From Deltaproteobacteria bacterium GWA2_45_12 (GTDB taxonomy: Bacteria; UBA10199), in assembly GCA_001797365.1 (NCBI GenBank), contig MGPH01000052.1, forward strand, positions 29,624 to 93,623: DNA of 64,000 bases, in the 5' to 3' direction. The notes beneath the pieces are model-generated. The model searched no databases and had not been told where the DNA came from. It worked only from the letters and a program-made list of their open reading frames with translations. Positions 8,180-17,169 of this stretch are shown in pieces. Numbering within the stretch: position 1 is the first letter of the stretch; every line of letters begins with the position of its first letter. The position numbers and the translations under genes are program-made.

Positions 8180-9667
8180 TCATTTATATTCCACCAAAAG
8201 TACCCGATGATTGAGCATGGGGTTCACCGGTTGCTGATCATCAAATATGAATGTGTTGGCAATAACAATCGCTTTCCCATTTCCAAAGAGATGAGCAAAT
8301 TCCAATCTCTTACTTGGGTTGTCATCCCGTATAACTTTGACCTTTGGAGTGATAGGGTTGCGTTGCTTGGGGAAGTAAAAGCTGGCATAAATTTCTCCGA
8401 CCGTCGCCAATTCCCCCCATGCCATTAAGGCATTTTCATTGGGATTAGCCGATAATTCAATCCGCCAGATGTGGGCAATGCCCGAGCCCGATTGAAGCTG
8501 AGTTACCAAAAGTGGATTGGTCCAATCATCCCCTCCGTCGTACGTTCTAAAAAAAAGAGAAGAGTCAGTAAAAAGAGTCCTATTTATCGGGTCTCGGGTA
8601 TTAATCAAATACAAATTATATGTTAAATCATTGTGGGCATTCTCCATCTGAAACTCAATTTCCTCTCCTACTAAAGATGTAAGCCAGTGGGCGCTGTTAA
8701 CAGGGTCATCTTCTTCCATTCTCACTGTGGCAACCGTTTCATTTCTATTTGCTCTATTCGCACGGGATTTAACCATCCCTAATAAGGTATCTTCGTCATG
8801 ATATTCGAGCCCCTCAAATCCACCACCAACATTATTTGGATCCACCAAGACCTGGATATCCAATGGATCGGCTTCCCAAACTCCCAAAGAATTTGAAAGA
8901 TATAGGTTACGAGTAAGGCTAAGGGCAAGATTCCCTCGAGTACTAAGAGCAGCACTAAACCAATCCGTTTCATCTGCCATATGAATAGGTGCATCACACT
9001 GGTCCCATGAACACCTTATGGAAAAGACGCCCACGTCCTCGGAAGAGACAATAAGGGTGTAAAGGGGAGGTTTCGAATTATGCATGAAAATATAGTGCGG
9101 AAAAACATCACTGTTATTATTAACCCCCTCATTCAAGACAACGGGCGGTGACCAAGCCACATCATTACTGCGTTTGAAGGAAATCAACACATGGGGCTTA
9201 TTGGCCCCTGCGGGCATGGTTTTGCTTGTCCAAGCGATGATCGAATTTCGATGCTTATCGACATAAATTTCTGTGGAATAATCTGGGTCATCCCAACACC
9301 CCATAGAATTATAGAATTCCTCATGAGGTGGATTTAACGGAACAGGGTTGGACACTTGTCCATTTTGATAGGTCGTCACATATAAGATCTTTGTTATACA
9401 GTCGATCTGCAGAATCTGGCAGAATTCGGAATCATTACATGCGGCACCGGCAAAATAAACATTATTGGGGTTAACCAAGGCGGCATTTTGTTGCAAAGGG
9501 ATGGGGGCTTTCCATGTTTTTGCATCCCTGACAGGCAGGTTTACACGCACGTCTATTGGATTTCTGCCCTCTATTCTTTGCTGCCTAAATGGGTTAGCCG
9601 CATGAACTGCCCAAGTATTCAGGAATATAACTCCCGCCATCATCATTATTTTTAACCAATTTTTCAT
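8180..9667 (-). CDS. Secreted protein, probable beta-propeller, unknown function
   Basis: A 495-residue protein with a clear Sec signal peptide (MKNWLKIMMMAGVIFLNTWAVHA, cleavage after AHA-like site). The mature part is rich in Trp, Asp, Asn and aromatic strands, with recurrent phrases such as NSIIAWTSKT, SLFFRTYDGGDDWTNP and NALMAWGELA. These resemble Asp-box/BNR-type sialidase propeller blades (the SxDxGxxW-like FRTYDGGDDW is the best match). No catalytic residue can be assigned. Likely periplasmic or extracellular. It is preceded by a TCTCCTTTTT complement, giving an AAGGAGA Shine-Dalgarno. Confidence 0.7.
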   Translation of the reverse strand: MKNWLKIMMMAGVIFLNTWAVHAANPFRQQRIEGRNPIDVRVNLPVRDAKTWKAPIPLQQNAALVNPNNVYFAGAACNDSEFCQILQIDCITKILYVTTYQNGQVSNPVPLNPPHEEFYNSMGCWDDPDYSTEIYVDKHRNSIIAWTSKTMPAGANKPHVLISFKRSNDVAWSPPVVLNEGVNNNSDVFPHYIFMHNSKPPLYTLIVSSEDVGVFSIRCSWDQCDAPIHMADETDWFSAALSTRGNLALSLTRNLYLSNSLGVWEADPLDIQVLVDPNNVGGGFEGLEYHDEDTLLGMVKSRANRANRNETVATVRMEEDDPVNSAHWLTSLVGEEIEFQMENAHNDLTYNLYLINTRDPINRTLFTDSSLFFRTYDGGDDWTNPLLVTQLQSGSGIAHIWRIELSANPNENALMAWGELATVGEIYASFYFPKQRNPITPKVKVIRDDNPSKRLEFAHLFGNGKAIVIANTFIFDDQQPVNPMLNHRVLLVEYK

Positions 9668-9772
9668 ATCTCCTTTTTCACTTTTTCAAATGTAAGATAA
9701 GAAAATCCATTTCCTCAAATCCCCCAAAAAAAAATAAATTTTGCAAGCTTCACCAAAAGTAGAATTAGACGC

Positions 9773-11257
9773 CTATAATTTCTCCAAAAACTCCGCCAAG
9801 GTGCGCACCATCACACCGGTGCCGCCTTTTTTCTCGTATTCGCGAGGGGCATCCGTCCAGGATGGGCCGGCAATATCGAGGTGGGCCCATTTCATGGAGC
9901 CAACAAATTCCTGCAAAAAGAGACCGCCGTTGATGGTCCCCCCGTATGGGCCACCGATATTTTTAAGGTCGGCAATGGGGGATTTAAGATCGTTTTTGTA
10001 TTCGTCGGCCAAGGGAAGTTCCCACAATTTTTCCCCGGTTTTAAGGCCGCAAGATATCAGGGTATCCACCAATTTTTTGTCATTACCCATGATGGCTGAA
10101 ATGCGATCTCCCAGCGCCACCAAACACGCTCCTGTCAAGGTGGCCAGGTCAATGGTGTAGTGCGGGTTTTTCTTTTGGGCATAGACAAGGGCATCGGCTA
10201 AGGTAAGCCGCCCTTCGGCATCGGTATTTAACACTTCAATCGTTTTGCCGTTGGAAGCTGTCACCACATCGCCCGGCCTTTGGGATTTGGCATCCGGCAT
10301 GTTTTCAGCGGCAGCCACAAGCCCCCATACTTCAACCTTGGGCTTTAGTTGGGCAATCACAGACATAAGCCCTATCACCGCGGCGGCCCCCGACATATCG
10401 TCCTTCATGGTTTCCATGGATTTTGGGGGTTTTAAAGAAAGGCCTCCCGAATCAAAGGTAACGCCCTTGCCAATAATCACCACTTTTTTCTTGGCACTGC
10501 CGGTGGGCTTGTAGTGCATTTCAATAAAAGCCGGGGGATGGATGCTCCCCTGGGCCACACCCAAATAGGCTCCCATTTTCATCGCACGAATTTGGGGTTC
10601 TTTGTAAACAACAGTCTTGATGCCCTTTAAGCCTTGCGCCATTTTGGCCAGATCAAACGGGGCCATGTCTGCAGCGGGCGTATTGATAAGATCCCGCGCT
10701 AAACGAGCTCCTTGGGCCACAAGCTCTCCACGTTCCAATCCCCTTTTTACCTCAGCGACTTTTTTAGGGTCGGGACACAAAAGCGCCACCTCTTCCACCG
10801 TGGGCGAATCCTTGGGTAATTTTTTGTATCGACTAAACTGATAGGCGGCAAGCCCCATGCCTTCTACCACGGCTTGCACACATTCCCCTTTGGAGAAAAC
10901 GCCCAAATGCCCCCCATGCGCGGCAGTGACAATCTTTGAGGCCCTGATTTGTAAAGCTGTCTGATAGGCACTTGCGGAGGCTTTGCGAACTATTTCAAGA
11001 TTAAAATTTTTCTTTTCGCCCAGACCCACAATCAAGACATAATCCGCCGACAGTTTTTTCCAGGTATTGATAAGCTTGGTTTGACCTGCTTTACCTTCAA
11101 ATTTTTCCTGTTTTAAAACTTGCTTGATAAACCCGCCTGTTTTTTTATCGAGCTTGCCTAAAAATGAGTGGGTATCTACCTCACCATCGTGCATATTAAG
11201 CACCAAAAGATGGGTTTTAAGAGTCTGGAAATCGCGTGTTTCAACGGTAAAGCGCAT
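9773..11257 (-). CDS. pepA: Leucyl aminopeptidase (M17)
   Basis: Cytosolic dinuclear-metal aminopeptidase that releases N-terminal residues from peptides; some homologues also bind DNA. With the ATG at 11257 it is 494 residues. That start follows GGAGGG five bases away; the frame stays open 22 codons upstream but without support. Seen: metal-ligand stretch GKGVTFDSGGLSLKP, the M17 signature NTDAEGRLTLADAL near residue 341, and DLATLTGACLVALG. The N-terminal domain is divergent, as usual for the family. The 105 bp after the gene hold nothing else recognisable. Confidence 0.96.
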   Translation of the reverse strand: MRFTVETRDFQTLKTHLLVLNMHDGEVDTHSFLGKLDKKTGGFIKQVLKQEKFEGKAGQTKLINTWKKLSADYVLIVGLGEKKNFNLEIVRKASASAYQTALQIRASKIVTAAHGGHLGVFSKGECVQAVVEGMGLAAYQFSRYKKLPKDSPTVEEVALLCPDPKKVAEVKRGLERGELVAQGARLARDLINTPAADMAPFDLAKMAQGLKGIKTVVYKEPQIRAMKMGAYLGVAQGSIHPPAFIEMHYKPTGSAKKKVVIIGKGVTFDSGGLSLKPPKSMETMKDDMSGAAAVIGLMSVIAQLKPKVEVWGLVAAAENMPDAKSQRPGDVVTASNGKTIEVLNTDAEGRLTLADALVYAQKKNPHYTIDLATLTGACLVALGDRISAIMGNDKKLVDTLISCGLKTGEKLWELPLADEYKNDLKSPIADLKNIGGPYGGTINGGLFLQEFVGSMKWAHLDIAGPSWTDAPREYEKKGGTGVMVRTLAEFLEKL

Positions 11258-11420
11258 AATCCCTCCAAAAAATGGGTATGATTCAAAGAAGTTAAGTTTA
11301 ATGCAAGCCGGCCCCCTTTCCAAGTATTTCTTTGTTTAATTCTAAAAGAGGCCCAGCAATTTTTCTTTTTGGTTGCAAGAAAAATTTCTTCATTTTTTTT
11401 CAAAAATCACTCTTATGCTA

Positions 11421-11449
11421 TTGACATTTTTTTTTAGGCTTCCTAGAAA
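11421..11449 (+). promoter_or_regulatory. Probable sigma-70 promoter for the tetR operon
   Basis: TTGACA at 11421-11426 and TAGAAA at 11444-11449 are separated by 17 bp. The spacer is mostly T. It would give a roughly 135-nt leader before tetR. No clear TetR-type palindrome was found beside it. The rest of the 11258-11592 gap is AT-rich up to the repeat at 11505. Confidence 0.5.
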
Positions 11450-11504
11450 ACTTGTTAAATGTAGCTCGCTCGTGCAATCTGTACGTGGTAAAAAACCCCG
11501 TCAG

Positions 11505-11585
11505 GAAATCTCCCACCCTAGGCCCACAGGGCCGGTGAGGGGGAGGCTCTAGTGGCTGTGCCACTGGAGGGGGCGACGCGAGCCC
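11505..11585. repeat. GC-rich dispersed repeat before tetR
   Basis: A GC-rich block with nested inverted repeats (tagtggctgtgccacta and ccctaggcccacaggg). Its right end, CGACGCGAGCCCCT preceded by GAGGGGG, recurs in inverted orientation near 32384-32404 between ftsQ and ddl. It would lie in the 5' leader of the tetR operon. Confidence 0.55.
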
Positions 11586-11592
11586 CTAAAAA

Positions 11593-12249
11593 ATGAATCG
11601 CCGCAAGAGGGAAGAACTCATCCTTATTTCTGCACTTAAAGTTTTAGCGCGCCAAGGCTATGCGGCTACGTGCGTGGCTGATATCATCGACGAAGCCCAG
11701 GTCGCCCGTGGAACTTTTTATCTTTATTTCAAAAGCAAACAAGATTTGTTCCATGCATTGCTCGACGGATTCTTCACGCAAATAAATAGCGAGTTCACCA
11801 AAATTTCCGCCGACGTTTTTTTAAACGAAATAGATCCAGCAAATAATTTACGGCAACAACTCACGGGGATTATTTCAACCTTGACCAAAAATCGCCTTTT
11901 AGCAGAGCTTATTTTTAAACAGGTGCATACGCTTGAAGCTGATTGTCAGGCAAAAATTAGTTTGTTTTTAGATCAGACAACCCAGGTCATCGAAAGCACC
12001 ATTCAAGCCCGGGTGCGTTCGGGGGAGTTCCGGTTTGTCAATGCGAAATCAGCGGCTCGTAGCATTATCGGTTCGGTCAAAGAGGCCGTTTTCCACTGGC
12101 TGACGCGTGAACCATTTGAGTTTGAACAAAACCTTTCTGGAATGATCGATTTTATTTTGGCCGCCCTTCTTCCACCGCTTTCAACCCATGCCATGGCTGG
12201 GGAAGCCCAAAATGCCAATGCACGCATCAGTGTTGGCAATCTGCATTGA
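11593..12249 (+). CDS. TetR/AcrR family transcriptional regulator
   Basis: A 218-residue dimeric repressor type. The N-terminal helix-turn-helix is clear: LARQGYAATCVADIIDEAQVARGTFYLYF (in two pieces, recognition part VARGTFYLYFKSK), around residues 17-50. The C-terminal ligand domain is unassigned. It starts an operon with an aminotransferase (overlapping by a TTGA junction) and a long-chain acyl-CoA synthetase. By analogy with FadR-type TetR proteins, a fatty acyl-CoA ligand is plausible, but this is inferred from neighbours only. The start is set by the ATG after the GC-rich repeat; no good Shine-Dalgarno is seen. Confidence 0.9.
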   Translation: MNRRKREELILISALKVLARQGYAATCVADIIDEAQVARGTFYLYFKSKQDLFHALLDGFFTQINSEFTKISADVFLNEIDPANNLRQQLTGIISTLTKNRLLAELIFKQVHTLEADCQAKISLFLDQTTQVIESTIQARVRSGEFRFVNAKSAARSIIGSVKEAVFHWLTREPFEFEQNLSGMIDFILAALLPPLSTHAMAGEAQNANARISVGNLH

Positions 12250-13454
12250 TTTTCGTGTCATCGGTTAACGCCATTGAAAAAACCTACCGCGAGCTTTTAG
12301 CCAAACAAAAAAACGTTCTTAAACTTTTTTCAGGGAATCCAGCAGAGCACGGAATTTTGTTTCCCCCGAAACTTTTCAAAGAAGCTTATCTCCCCTATCT
12401 TGATAAACTTGATTACAACCCCCATCCAAAGGGCTCCTTGGAAGCAAGGGAAGCTATCGCAAGGTATTACAAAAGACATCATCATCTGGCTAACCCTGAA
12501 CATATTATTCTTACCTCAGGCAGCAGTGAGTCTTTCTTTTATCTTTTTTCACTCCTGGCCCAACCTGGCCAAACCATCCTGGCACCCACACCTTCTTATC
12601 CACTCTTTGAATCCATTGCCGCCATGGCCCATGTATGCCTGGATTTTTATCCCCTGGATGAAACGGACAATTGGAGCATTGATCTGGAAGCTTTAAGGAA
12701 AAAAATAACGCCGCAGACAAAAGCCCTCATCCTTGTTTCTCCCAATAACCCTACAGGAGCAGTTATTGAGGGAAACCAGATTGATAAAATTGTGGCCTTG
12801 GCCAATGAACATGGTGTGGCCCTTATTTGTGATGAGGTATTTTCCGAATTTTATTTTGGCCAAAACACTTTCCCCCGTCCTGCTTTTTTGGCGGAGCCTG
12901 CCCTGTGTTTTACCTTAAATGGGCTCTCTAAAATGCTGGCGCTGCCATCGATGAAACTTTCGTGGATTCTTGCGACAGGGCATTCTGAAAAAGTAATCCA
13001 AGTCCTCGATGCCCTTGAAACCATGGCCGACACATTTTTAAGCTGCCATACCGGGATTCAAAAAGCCCTGCCCTTGCTGCTGAAAAAATCGGAACTCTTT
13101 GTCGCTTCTTATCATCAGGAAGTCAAAAACAGGCTGGCCCTCGCTTTAGATCTTTTAAACCATCCATCCATTGATTTGATCCCTCCGCAAGGCGGGTTTT
13201 ATCTCAGTTTCAAAATAAAGACCCCGCACATCCCTTTTGGCCTTTCTTCATGGGAAGATGCCCAAGAGCATTGTGTCATTAGCTTTATGAAGGAAAAGGG
13301 CGTTTTTATTCACCCGGGTTATTTTTACGATTTAAACAAGGGGCTTTATTTTGTGATTTCGTTTTTGACGGAACCCACCTCTCTACGCCATGGTCTGGGG
13401 CACTTTAAGGATTGGATGACCCAAGAAACCCTTGATTCTTGCTCCGGAGTATAG
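12246..13454 (+). CDS. PLP-dependent aminotransferase, class I/II
   Basis: A fold-type I aminotransferase of about 400 residues. Seen: GNPAEHG near the N-terminus, the cofactor-stacking region TSGSSESFFY, SPNNPTG with the conserved Asn, CDEVFSEF with the Asp that pairs with the pyridine nitrogen, and the Schiff-base Lys in LNGLSKMLALPSMKLSW. The substrate is not identifiable; alanine or aromatic aminotransferase-like enzymes are closest by feel. The likely TTG start at 12246 overlaps the tetR stop (TTGA), implying translational coupling; a GTG at 12255 is the alternative. Middle gene of the tetR-fadD operon. Confidence 0.88.
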   Translation: MIFVSSVNAIEKTYRELLAKQKNVLKLFSGNPAEHGILFPPKLFKEAYLPYLDKLDYNPHPKGSLEAREAIARYYKRHHHLANPEHIILTSGSSESFFYLFSLLAQPGQTILAPTPSYPLFESIAAMAHVCLDFYPLDETDNWSIDLEALRKKITPQTKALILVSPNNPTGAVIEGNQIDKIVALANEHGVALICDEVFSEFYFGQNTFPRPAFLAEPALCFTLNGLSKMLALPSMKLSWILATGHSEKVIQVLDALETMADTFLSCHTGIQKALPLLLKKSELFVASYHQEVKNRLALALDLLNHPSIDLIPPQGGFYLSFKIKTPHIPFGLSSWEDAQEHCVISFMKEKGVFIHPGYFYDLNKGLYFVISFLTEPTSLRHGLGHFKDWMTQETLDSCSGV

Positions 13455-13466
13455 CAGTAAATTTGA

Positions 13467-15416
13467 ATGCCTCCAGCCGCACGTCCCCAAAAAAATCATG
13501 AAGATTGGAAAGAATCGCTTCTTTATTATTTTCAGTCGGATTTGGCTCTGGATTTGGACCAGCAAATTTCCATTCCAAAAATACTGACGCGCGTTCTAAA
13601 ACAGTATGGCCAAAAAACAGCGCTTCAGGAAAAAGTGGATGGCCGTTATGTTCCGATTTCCTACCTTGAAATGGTTAATCACGCCCGGGCTTTTGCAAAA
13701 TCAGTTATCGAAGACAAAATTCCCCCACAATCGACAATCGCCCTTTTGTTGGGCAATTCCCCGGCCTGGGTTTACGCCGATTTGGGAACGCAGTTTGCCG
13801 GCGGCATTACGGTCCCCATTTATCACACCCTGGTTCCTGAAGCGATCAAGTACATTTTAAATGATTCACAGGCCAAGATGATTGTGATCGAAGACGATCG
13901 TCAGCTGGAAAAAATCTTGGCCATTGAAAAAGAACTCCCCCATTTACAAAAAATAATCGTTCATCAACCAGGGGACATCACTTTCGATTCCAAAATTGTC
14001 AGCTTCAAACAGTTTCTGGAAAACGGCTTTGAAAGTGCCATTGCCGATCACGAAATAGACAACCGTGTAAACGACATCAAGCGCGACCATCTGGCGAGCC
14101 TTGTTTACACCAGCGGAACCACGGGCAATCCCAAGGGGGTCATGCTGACACACCGGAATTTTCTTTCCAATGCCTATGCCATGCTCTCGATCACCAAATA
14201 CAATTACCGGGACCGGTTTCTTTCGGTATTGCCGCTTTCCCATGTTTTTGAACGCACGGGGGGCTATTACATGCCCCTTCTATGCGGCGCCAGCATTGGT
14301 TATGCCGAAAGCATTCAAACCATGGAAAAGGATTTTGGCGAAATTAAACCCACGGTATGCTGCGTCGTCCCGCGCATTTTGGAAAAACTTTACGAAAAGA
14401 TGAATGAAAATTTTGCAAGCCTGGGTCTTGTTCAAAAAACCATCTTGAACTGGTCTTTTAAGGTGAGTGACAAAGTGTGGGCCTATCTTGACAAAAAAAA
14501 CAAGAGTGGGGAAGCTGACCGGCGGTTTCGCCATCGTCCAGAAGATAGATGGGATGAGTCTTTCAGTTTTTGGGAAAAGCCATGGCTGACCCTCCAGCAT
14601 TGGTTGGCCCATTTTTTGGTTTACCGAAAAGTGCAGGCCCGTTTCGGGGGAAAATTACGCATGTTCATTGCCGGAGGCGCCGCCCTTTCGCCCAAGATTG
14701 CCGAGTTTTTTAAAAAATTCCACATCATGGTTTATGAAGGTTATGGGCTTACGGAAACCAGCCCGGTGATCGCCTTTAATTACGAATCAAAATACCGGCC
14801 CGGAACCGTGGGAAAACTTTTACCCAATATCCAGATCAAATTTTCAGAGGAAGGTGAAATTCTGGTCAAGGGCCCCAGTGTGATGGCGGGCTATTTCAAC
14901 AAGCCCAAGGAAACCCGTGAGGCTATTGATGAAAATGGCTGGTTCCACACCGGGGATGTGGGTTGTTTTGATGACGGCAATTATCTGAAAATTACCGATC
15001 GCATCAAGGAACTGATTGTCTTAAATACGGGTAAAAAAGTGGCGCCCCTTCCCATTGAACAAAAAATGGCCCTTTCCCCCTTGGTGGCTCAGGCCATGCT
15101 TGTGGGAAATAATGAAAAATATATCGCCTGCCTTATTTTCCCCGCCATCGAAAAAATAAAATCACTGGCCAAAAAAGAGGATTTAAAAGGGGAAGTGCTG
15201 GAAAATTTGTGTGAAAATGAAAATATCCGCAAGCCATATATGGATATTGTGCATGCCATCAATGCGGAACTTTCTAATTTTGAGCAAATCAAAAAATTTG
15301 AACTGGTGCCCTACGACTTGGCAAAAGATCACGAAGTTCTCACCCCCACCTTAAAATTAAAAAAGAAACTCGTCGCGCAGAAGTTTAAAAGTTTGATCGA
15401 AAAGATGTATGCGTAA
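13467..15416 (+). CDS. Long-chain acyl-CoA synthetase (AMP-forming)
   Basis: Activates fatty acids to acyl-CoA through an acyl-adenylate, at the inner membrane face. Full length at 649 residues. Seen: P-loop-like YTSGTTGNPKGVMLTHRNF near residue 215, the YGLTETSPVI motif, GWFHTGDVG and the hinge region ITDRIKELIVLNTGKKVAP with the C-terminal-domain Lys. The long insertion KSGEADRRFRHRPEDRW in the middle resembles the eukaryote-like FAA1/ACSL subgroup common in delta-type bacteria. It follows the aminotransferase by 12 bp. Repressed or induced with it by the TetR regulator, presumably. Confidence 0.93.
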   Translation: MPPAARPQKNHEDWKESLLYYFQSDLALDLDQQISIPKILTRVLKQYGQKTALQEKVDGRYVPISYLEMVNHARAFAKSVIEDKIPPQSTIALLLGNSPAWVYADLGTQFAGGITVPIYHTLVPEAIKYILNDSQAKMIVIEDDRQLEKILAIEKELPHLQKIIVHQPGDITFDSKIVSFKQFLENGFESAIADHEIDNRVNDIKRDHLASLVYTSGTTGNPKGVMLTHRNFLSNAYAMLSITKYNYRDRFLSVLPLSHVFERTGGYYMPLLCGASIGYAESIQTMEKDFGEIKPTVCCVVPRILEKLYEKMNENFASLGLVQKTILNWSFKVSDKVWAYLDKKNKSGEADRRFRHRPEDRWDESFSFWEKPWLTLQHWLAHFLVYRKVQARFGGKLRMFIAGGAALSPKIAEFFKKFHIMVYEGYGLTETSPVIAFNYESKYRPGTVGKLLPNIQIKFSEEGEILVKGPSVMAGYFNKPKETREAIDENGWFHTGDVGCFDDGNYLKITDRIKELIVLNTGKKVAPLPIEQKMALSPLVAQAMLVGNNEKYIACLIFPAIEKIKSLAKKEDLKGEVLENLCENENIRKPYMDIVHAINAELSNFEQIKKFELVPYDLAKDHEVLTPTLKLKKKLVAQKFKSLIEKMYA

Positions 15417-15442
15417 TTGTCAGAACATAACCTCATGGGTTT

Positions 15443-15548
15443 GTTTTAATCCCCTACGCTCGTTGGCGCAGGATGCGCGTCTTGCCGGGTCAAAACCCTC
15501 CGCCTTAGGAGAATCTTCCAGGGCTTCTGGGGTTGATACCCTTGATCA
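15443..15548. repeat. Dispersed repeat of about 105 bp, copy 1
   Basis: Shares CCCCTACGCT, GTTGGCG, AGGATGCG, CTTGCCG, GTCAAA, CCCTCCGCCTTAGG, GAATCTT, CCAGGGCTT and TTGATCA, in the same order, with a second copy at 49626-49738. It contains the stop codon and last codons of the ATPase gene at 15505, so that protein's tail is repeat-derived. Confidence 0.7.
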
Positions 15549-16851
15549 AAAATTGTGGCATCGGCAAAATGGGAATGCCATCGTTGGCTCCTTCCTGGTT
15601 TTGAGTGAGGATAATGGAGTTGGGGTGCTTTTTTAATTCGGAGAGGTCCCACGATTTCAGTTGCTTCGTCCATTTGACTTCGATGGCAAGGGTTTGCTTG
15701 GGCTGCACGGCGATCACATCGATTTCTCCTTTTCCCTTCCAATAATAAGTGGGGCCTTTTAGCTTGAAAGCACCAGCCACAACTGATTCCGCCTTGATCG
15801 GTTCGTTCTCGATTGTGTGGTTCCAAAGTCCCTCCCTGTGGAGCCAGCGTTCGACGGTGTTCATAATGAAGGGATCCCAAAAATGGATCTTGCGGGCTTT
15901 TTTAGGAAAGCCGATCTTTTTATTCTGATCAAAAGCTTGGAGGGTGAACAAGACATCCATCCGTTCCAAAAGATTGCAATAGTCAATGAAGGTTTCCTTG
16001 CTGATTTCCCCCATCCTTTGGGCCAGCGAGGAGTATGTGACCTGGGAGCCCAAGGTTTCCCGGACCGTCTTTAAAACACCCAAAAGAATGGAGAGTGATT
16101 TGCCCCTTCTTTCCATGTCCCCCTGGATCCATTGTTCGTAAGTGATGTAAGTGGCCTCTTTGATACTTCCATTTTTATGGAAGTCATTGATGGTTTTGAG
16201 GTGCCCCCCGCATTGGAAATAATCTTTGAGGAGTGAAAGGAGTTGGGAGGGATCAGGATGTTCCGTAAGGATTAAGTTCGGGTCGATTAACCGGACATAG
16301 TCAAAGAAGGTGAGGGGGTGAAGATGAAAATCCGTTTGGGAAGCTTCCCCCCTCCTGCCGGGAAAACGGCTTGCGGCTTCCTTAAGGATGACATTGTCCG
16401 ATCCGGTGATGATGCAAAAGCCCCGGCGAAACCAACCTTCGTCGGCAAGAGCTTTGATGGCCCGGTCCCAATCTTTGACGAAGGTGACTTCATCGAGAAC
16501 AAGAAGAAAAAGAGGGGAGTGTCGGGAAATTTCTTTCAGAAGCAGTCGAAGTTTTTGACCCAGTTGAATGTGCGTGTCGATTTGATCGCAAGGAAGGTAA
16601 TAAATGGATTGGGGAGGAAATCGTTTTGTGACGAGAAGCTCTTTTAGGAGAAGTTTGGTGGAGGTTGTTTTGCCGATTTGGCGCCCTCCCGTTAAAAGAT
16701 AAATGCCCGGAGCTTGCCAATCGATTTTTCGCCACCAATCCATGGGATGAACCAAGGGGGTTTCGCTTAAGGGACTTAAGTGGGGATCATGTTTTAAAAA
16801 CAGATCCATCCCTTTTAAAAATAGGTTATGGTTAGAATATTCATCAAACAT
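15505..16851 (-). CDS. AAA-type ATPase of the DUF4143 group
   Basis: A 448-residue P-loop ATPase. Seen: Walker A TGGRQIGKTTST near residue 56, Walker B-like LFLLVLDEVTFVKDW near residue 115, sensor-type IITGSDNV, then a middle winged-helix-like part (TYSSLAQRMGEISKETFIDYCNLLERMDVLF). A C-terminal nuclease-like fold follows (KAESVVAGAFKLKG, then GEIDVIAVQPKQTLAIEVKW, a PD-(D/E)XK-like E-x-K). This domain order is typical of the AAA_14/DUF4143 family, whose role is not established. The ATG at 16851 lies just 6 nt after a probable -10 box, with twin palindromes upstream. Isolated gene, likely autoregulated. Confidence 0.85.
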   Translation of the reverse strand: MFDEYSNHNLFLKGMDLFLKHDPHLSPLSETPLVHPMDWWRKIDWQAPGIYLLTGGRQIGKTTSTKLLLKELLVTKRFPPQSIYYLPCDQIDTHIQLGQKLRLLLKEISRHSPLFLLVLDEVTFVKDWDRAIKALADEGWFRRGFCIITGSDNVILKEAASRFPGRRGEASQTDFHLHPLTFFDYVRLIDPNLILTEHPDPSQLLSLLKDYFQCGGHLKTINDFHKNGSIKEATYITYEQWIQGDMERRGKSLSILLGVLKTVRETLGSQVTYSSLAQRMGEISKETFIDYCNLLERMDVLFTLQAFDQNKKIGFPKKARKIHFWDPFIMNTVERWLHREGLWNHTIENEPIKAESVVAGAFKLKGPTYYWKGKGEIDVIAVQPKQTLAIEVKWTKQLKSWDLSELKKHPNSIILTQNQEGANDGIPILPMPQFLIKGINPRSPGRFS

Positions 16852-16857
16852 TTCAAT

Positions 16858-16911
16858 ATATTATATTTATAAGACAAATTTGTCTATTACATATTAGACA
16901 AATTTGTCTAA
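16858..16911 (-). promoter_or_regulatory. Promoter with twin palindromic operator for the 15505-16851 ATPase
   Basis: Two copies of the 14-bp palindrome AGACAAATTTGTCT lie at 16872-16885 and 16896-16909, 24 bp centre to centre. The distal copy extends to an 18-bp palindrome. On the minus strand TAGACA (16886-16881) and TAATAT (16863-16858) form a -35/-10 pair with 17-bp spacing, so the proximal palindrome overlaps the -35 box. The -10 box ends 6 nt before the ATG, predicting a nearly leaderless mRNA. Confidence 0.7.
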
Positions 16912-17169
16912 AAACTCTTCCAACCGCCCTTACAATTAAGGTTGCTGTAAAAACCACTTATTTTTTAAGTATTTAAAAAGACGCAACTTTTTTACCCCTT
17001 TGCCGAAAGAGAGTTATTAATAAAAGTTGACGATTCAATGATGGATGTCATTTTTATTTGAAAATGAAGAAGGCAAAAACGGGCAAGTCGACCCATTCAT
17101 TGGACTTTCAACTCGTTTCGAAAAACAAAATTTATGGGTGTATTTTTAAAATTTGGTGGGGGATTGGGG

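Noticed and set aside
11258-11323. N-terminal extension of PepA
   Set aside because: No ribosome site; GGAGGG just before the ATG at 11257 decides the start.
16975-17030. TTTGCCGAAAGAG resembling a sigma-28 -10 element upstream of the GGDEF-like gene
   Set aside because: No TAAA box at the required distance; the nearest is about 20 bp off instead of 11-15.
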